This document shows, in pieces, positions 34,244 to 35,593 of a DNA stretch of 35,593 bases. A model generated the notes under the pieces. It worked only from the letters and a program-made list of their open reading frames with translations, searched no databases and was not told where the DNA came from. Source of the stretch: Caulobacter sp. SLTY (lineage in GTDB: Bacteria > Pseudomonadota > Alphaproteobacteria > Caulobacterales > Caulobacteraceae); assembly GCF_009905535.1 (NCBI RefSeq), contig NZ_JAAALA010000038.1, positions 1-35,593 of the forward strand. Direction: 5' to 3'. The first letter of the stretch is position 1. Every line of letters starts with the position of its first letter. A program made the translations under genes and the position numbers.

Positions 34244-35593
34244 ATGGCGTCACCCTGTCCCTGATGGTGGCGGCCGGCACCCTGCCGCTGGCCGCCCTGG
34301 GCCTCAGCGCCGGCCTGCTGGCCGAGCGGATCACCTCGGCGCCCGGCGTGCGGGAGCGGATCTGGGGCCTGGCCTTCCTGCTGCCTGTCCTGGCCGCCGT
34401 GGCCGTGCCGCTGGCCGCGCCTCACATAAGCCGGCCGGCGCCGCCGCCCGTTCCGGCTGAGGCCGTCGAGGCCCTGAACCTGCCGACCGGCGCCGTCGAG
34501 CGCGGCGCCGATCATGGCGCCTGGGTCGGCCTGGGCGATCTCGCCATCCTGCTGGCACCGACGCTGTTGCTCAGCGCCATCCTGCTGGGTGTCATGGTGG
34601 CGCTGGGCCTGCTCATCCGCCGTCACGTTCGCCTGGCCCTGATCCTGCGCAAGGCAAGGCGGCTGGAGGACGAGCCCCTGTCCGCCTCCCTGAAACGTCA
34701 GGCCAAGGCGCTGAAGGTGCGCGCGCCGGCGCTCAAGGCCTCCGGCCAGGCGGCCAGCCCGCTGCTGGCGGGCGTCATCAAGCCGGCCATCGTCATTCCG
34801 GAGGCCCTGACCCGGTTGCCCACCGAGCGGCTGGCGCTGATCTGCGGCCATGAGCTGGCCCACCTGAAGCGGGCCGACAACGCCCGGGCCCGGCTGGAGT
34901 CCGTCCTGCTGGCCATCCTCTGGTTCAACCCGCTGTTGGGCGCGATCCACGCCCGGCTGCTGGCCGCCCGCGAGGAGCGGTGCGACGCCATCGCCCTGGC
35001 CGGGGCCGACCCGGCCGCCCGCCGCGCCTACGCCCAATCCCTCATCGAGACGCTCCGGCTCAGCGCCGACCCGGAGCCGCAATCCGCCTTCATCGGCGCC
35101 GGAAGGAAGACCGCCATGCGCCTGAAAGCCATCCTCACCCCGCGCGAAGGCGCTCGCCCTACCGCGATCGCCGGCGTGGCCGCCATTGCCGCCCTGCTGA
35201 CCCTGGCCGTGGGCGCAGGCTCCATCGCCATGGCGGTGCAGGCCGCCCCGCAGAAGGCCCGCAACTCCGAATGGCGCCAGTCCGCTCAGGAGACGGCGCT
35301 TAGCCCCAAGGGCGAGATCCGTGTCTCCGCCGACACCATGGTGCTGCGTCCCGGCGGGGTGGCCATCTGGACCGGCCGGCCGGAGGTGGAGCTGAAGGCC
35401 GCCACTGGCGACCGGGCCAAGGACGCCGAACTGGCGCGGGTGCGCTTCCTGGTCGATGGCAAGCCGGTCCCGCGCGGCTTCGACCCCAAGTCCATCGAAT
35501 CTGAAGCGATCAGCTTCATCAAGGTGACCCGCGATGGCGAGGGTCCGGCCACGGTAGACATCGTCCTGGGCCCGCCCCTGCCGCCCCCTGCTC
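34240..35593 (+). CDS. M56 (BlaR1-like) membrane metallopeptidase, 3' end outside the window
   Basis: 451 codons are visible from GTG 34240, with no stop before the window ends. Two N-terminal helix regions (about 5-27 and 43-61) and a pair near 100-126 anchor the protein. The cytoplasmic zinc-protease domain has ICGHELAHLKRADN (HELAH at 204-208), and EERCDAIAL (245-253) likely gives the third ligand. A helix at about 308-332 leads to a presumably periplasmic domain containing EIRVSADTMVLRPGGVAIW and DPKSIESEAISFIKV. This domain does not look like the penicillin-binding sensor of true BlaR1, so the signal may not be a beta-lactam. It should cleave the BlaI-type repressor encoded just upstream. 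Confidence 0.88.
   Translation, partial: MNGVTLSLMVAAGTLPLAALGLSAGLLAERITSAPGVRERIWGLAFLLPVLAAVAVPLAAPHISRPAPPPVPAEAVEALNLPTGAVERGADHGAWVGLGDLAILLAPTLLLSAILLGVMVALGLLIRRHVRLALILRKARRLEDEPLSASLKRQAKALKVRAPALKASGQAASPLLAGVIKPAIVIPEALTRLPTERLALICGHELAHLKRADNARARLESVLLAILWFNPLLGAIHARLLAAREERCDAIALAGADPAARRAYAQSLIETLRLSADPEPQSAFIGAGRKTAMRLKAILTPREGARPTAIAGVAAIAALLTLAVGAGSIAMAVQAAPQKARNSEWRQSAQETALSPKGEIRVSADTMVLRPGGVAIWTGRPEVELKAATGDRAKDAELARVRFLVDGKPVPRGFDPKSIESEAISFIKVTRDGEGPATVDIVLGPPLPPPA

Overview
The window is about 35.6 kb of high-GC chromosome from an alphaproteobacterium, almost certainly a member of the Caulobacteraceae (Caulobacter, Phenylobacterium or a close relative). Four things point there: the gene content and order, LpxI in place of LpxH, LexA boxes of the alphaproteobacterial form GTTC-N7-GTTC, and a 29-codon SOS-controlled membrane-protein gene upstream of dnaE that matches Caulobacter sidA. 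Genes are dense. There is no phage, insertion sequence, CRISPR array or rRNA, and no gene-free stretch longer than about 200 bases.

Left part (1-7.9 kb). The 5' end of tuf (minus strand) lies behind tRNA-Gly(TCC) and tRNA-Tyr(GTA), an old tRNA-tuf arrangement. Then on the plus strand come rlmB, a large Ala/Pro/Lys- and His-rich membrane-anchored protein of unknown function, and a TerC/YjbE-family membrane protein probably involved in metal export. The tryptophan genes trpG-trpD-trpC follow, tightly coupled and without an adjacent trpE. lexA has a perfect SOS box over its own promoter. Two small minus-strand genes of unknown function are interspersed.

Middle part (7.9-28.2 kb). comEC (minus) and gltX (plus) diverge with overlapping 5' ends, and gltA and a GNAT acetyltransferase follow. 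From 28.2 kb leftwards to 13.35 kb runs one minus-strand series: rpsB, tsf, pyrH, frr, uppS, cdsA, dxr, rseP, bamA, skp, lpxD, fabZ, lpxA, lpxI, lpxB. It links translation, UMP supply, undecaprenyl and isoprenoid synthesis, phospholipid synthesis, outer-membrane protein assembly and lipid A synthesis. Many junctions are 4-nt start/stop overlaps. A strong terminator follows tsf, and hairpins lie between rpsB and tsf.

Right part (28.2-35.6 kb). A predicted lipoprotein with glyoxalase-like (VOC) domains is divergent from rpsB. A small Cys-containing lipoprotein gene overlaps the end of dnaE, the replicative polymerase. Upstream of dnaE is a 90-bp gene for a 29-residue single-span membrane protein with a perfect LexA box in its promoter; I call it sidA, the SOS-induced division inhibitor. 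Beyond it are a small GIY-YIG-like protein and a BlaI-type repressor coupled to an M56 (BlaR1-like) membrane metalloprotease that runs off the window.

The most notable system is the SOS circuit. The LexA repressor and its division-inhibitor target are both present, each with a perfect GTTC-N7-GTTC operator. No terminator is visible between sidA and dnaE, so DNA damage may also affect polymerase expression. Other points of interest are palindromic repeats after lexA and gltA, a His-rich protein beside a metal exporter, a ComEC with no recognisable metallo-beta-lactamase motif, and a possible structured leader on rpsB.
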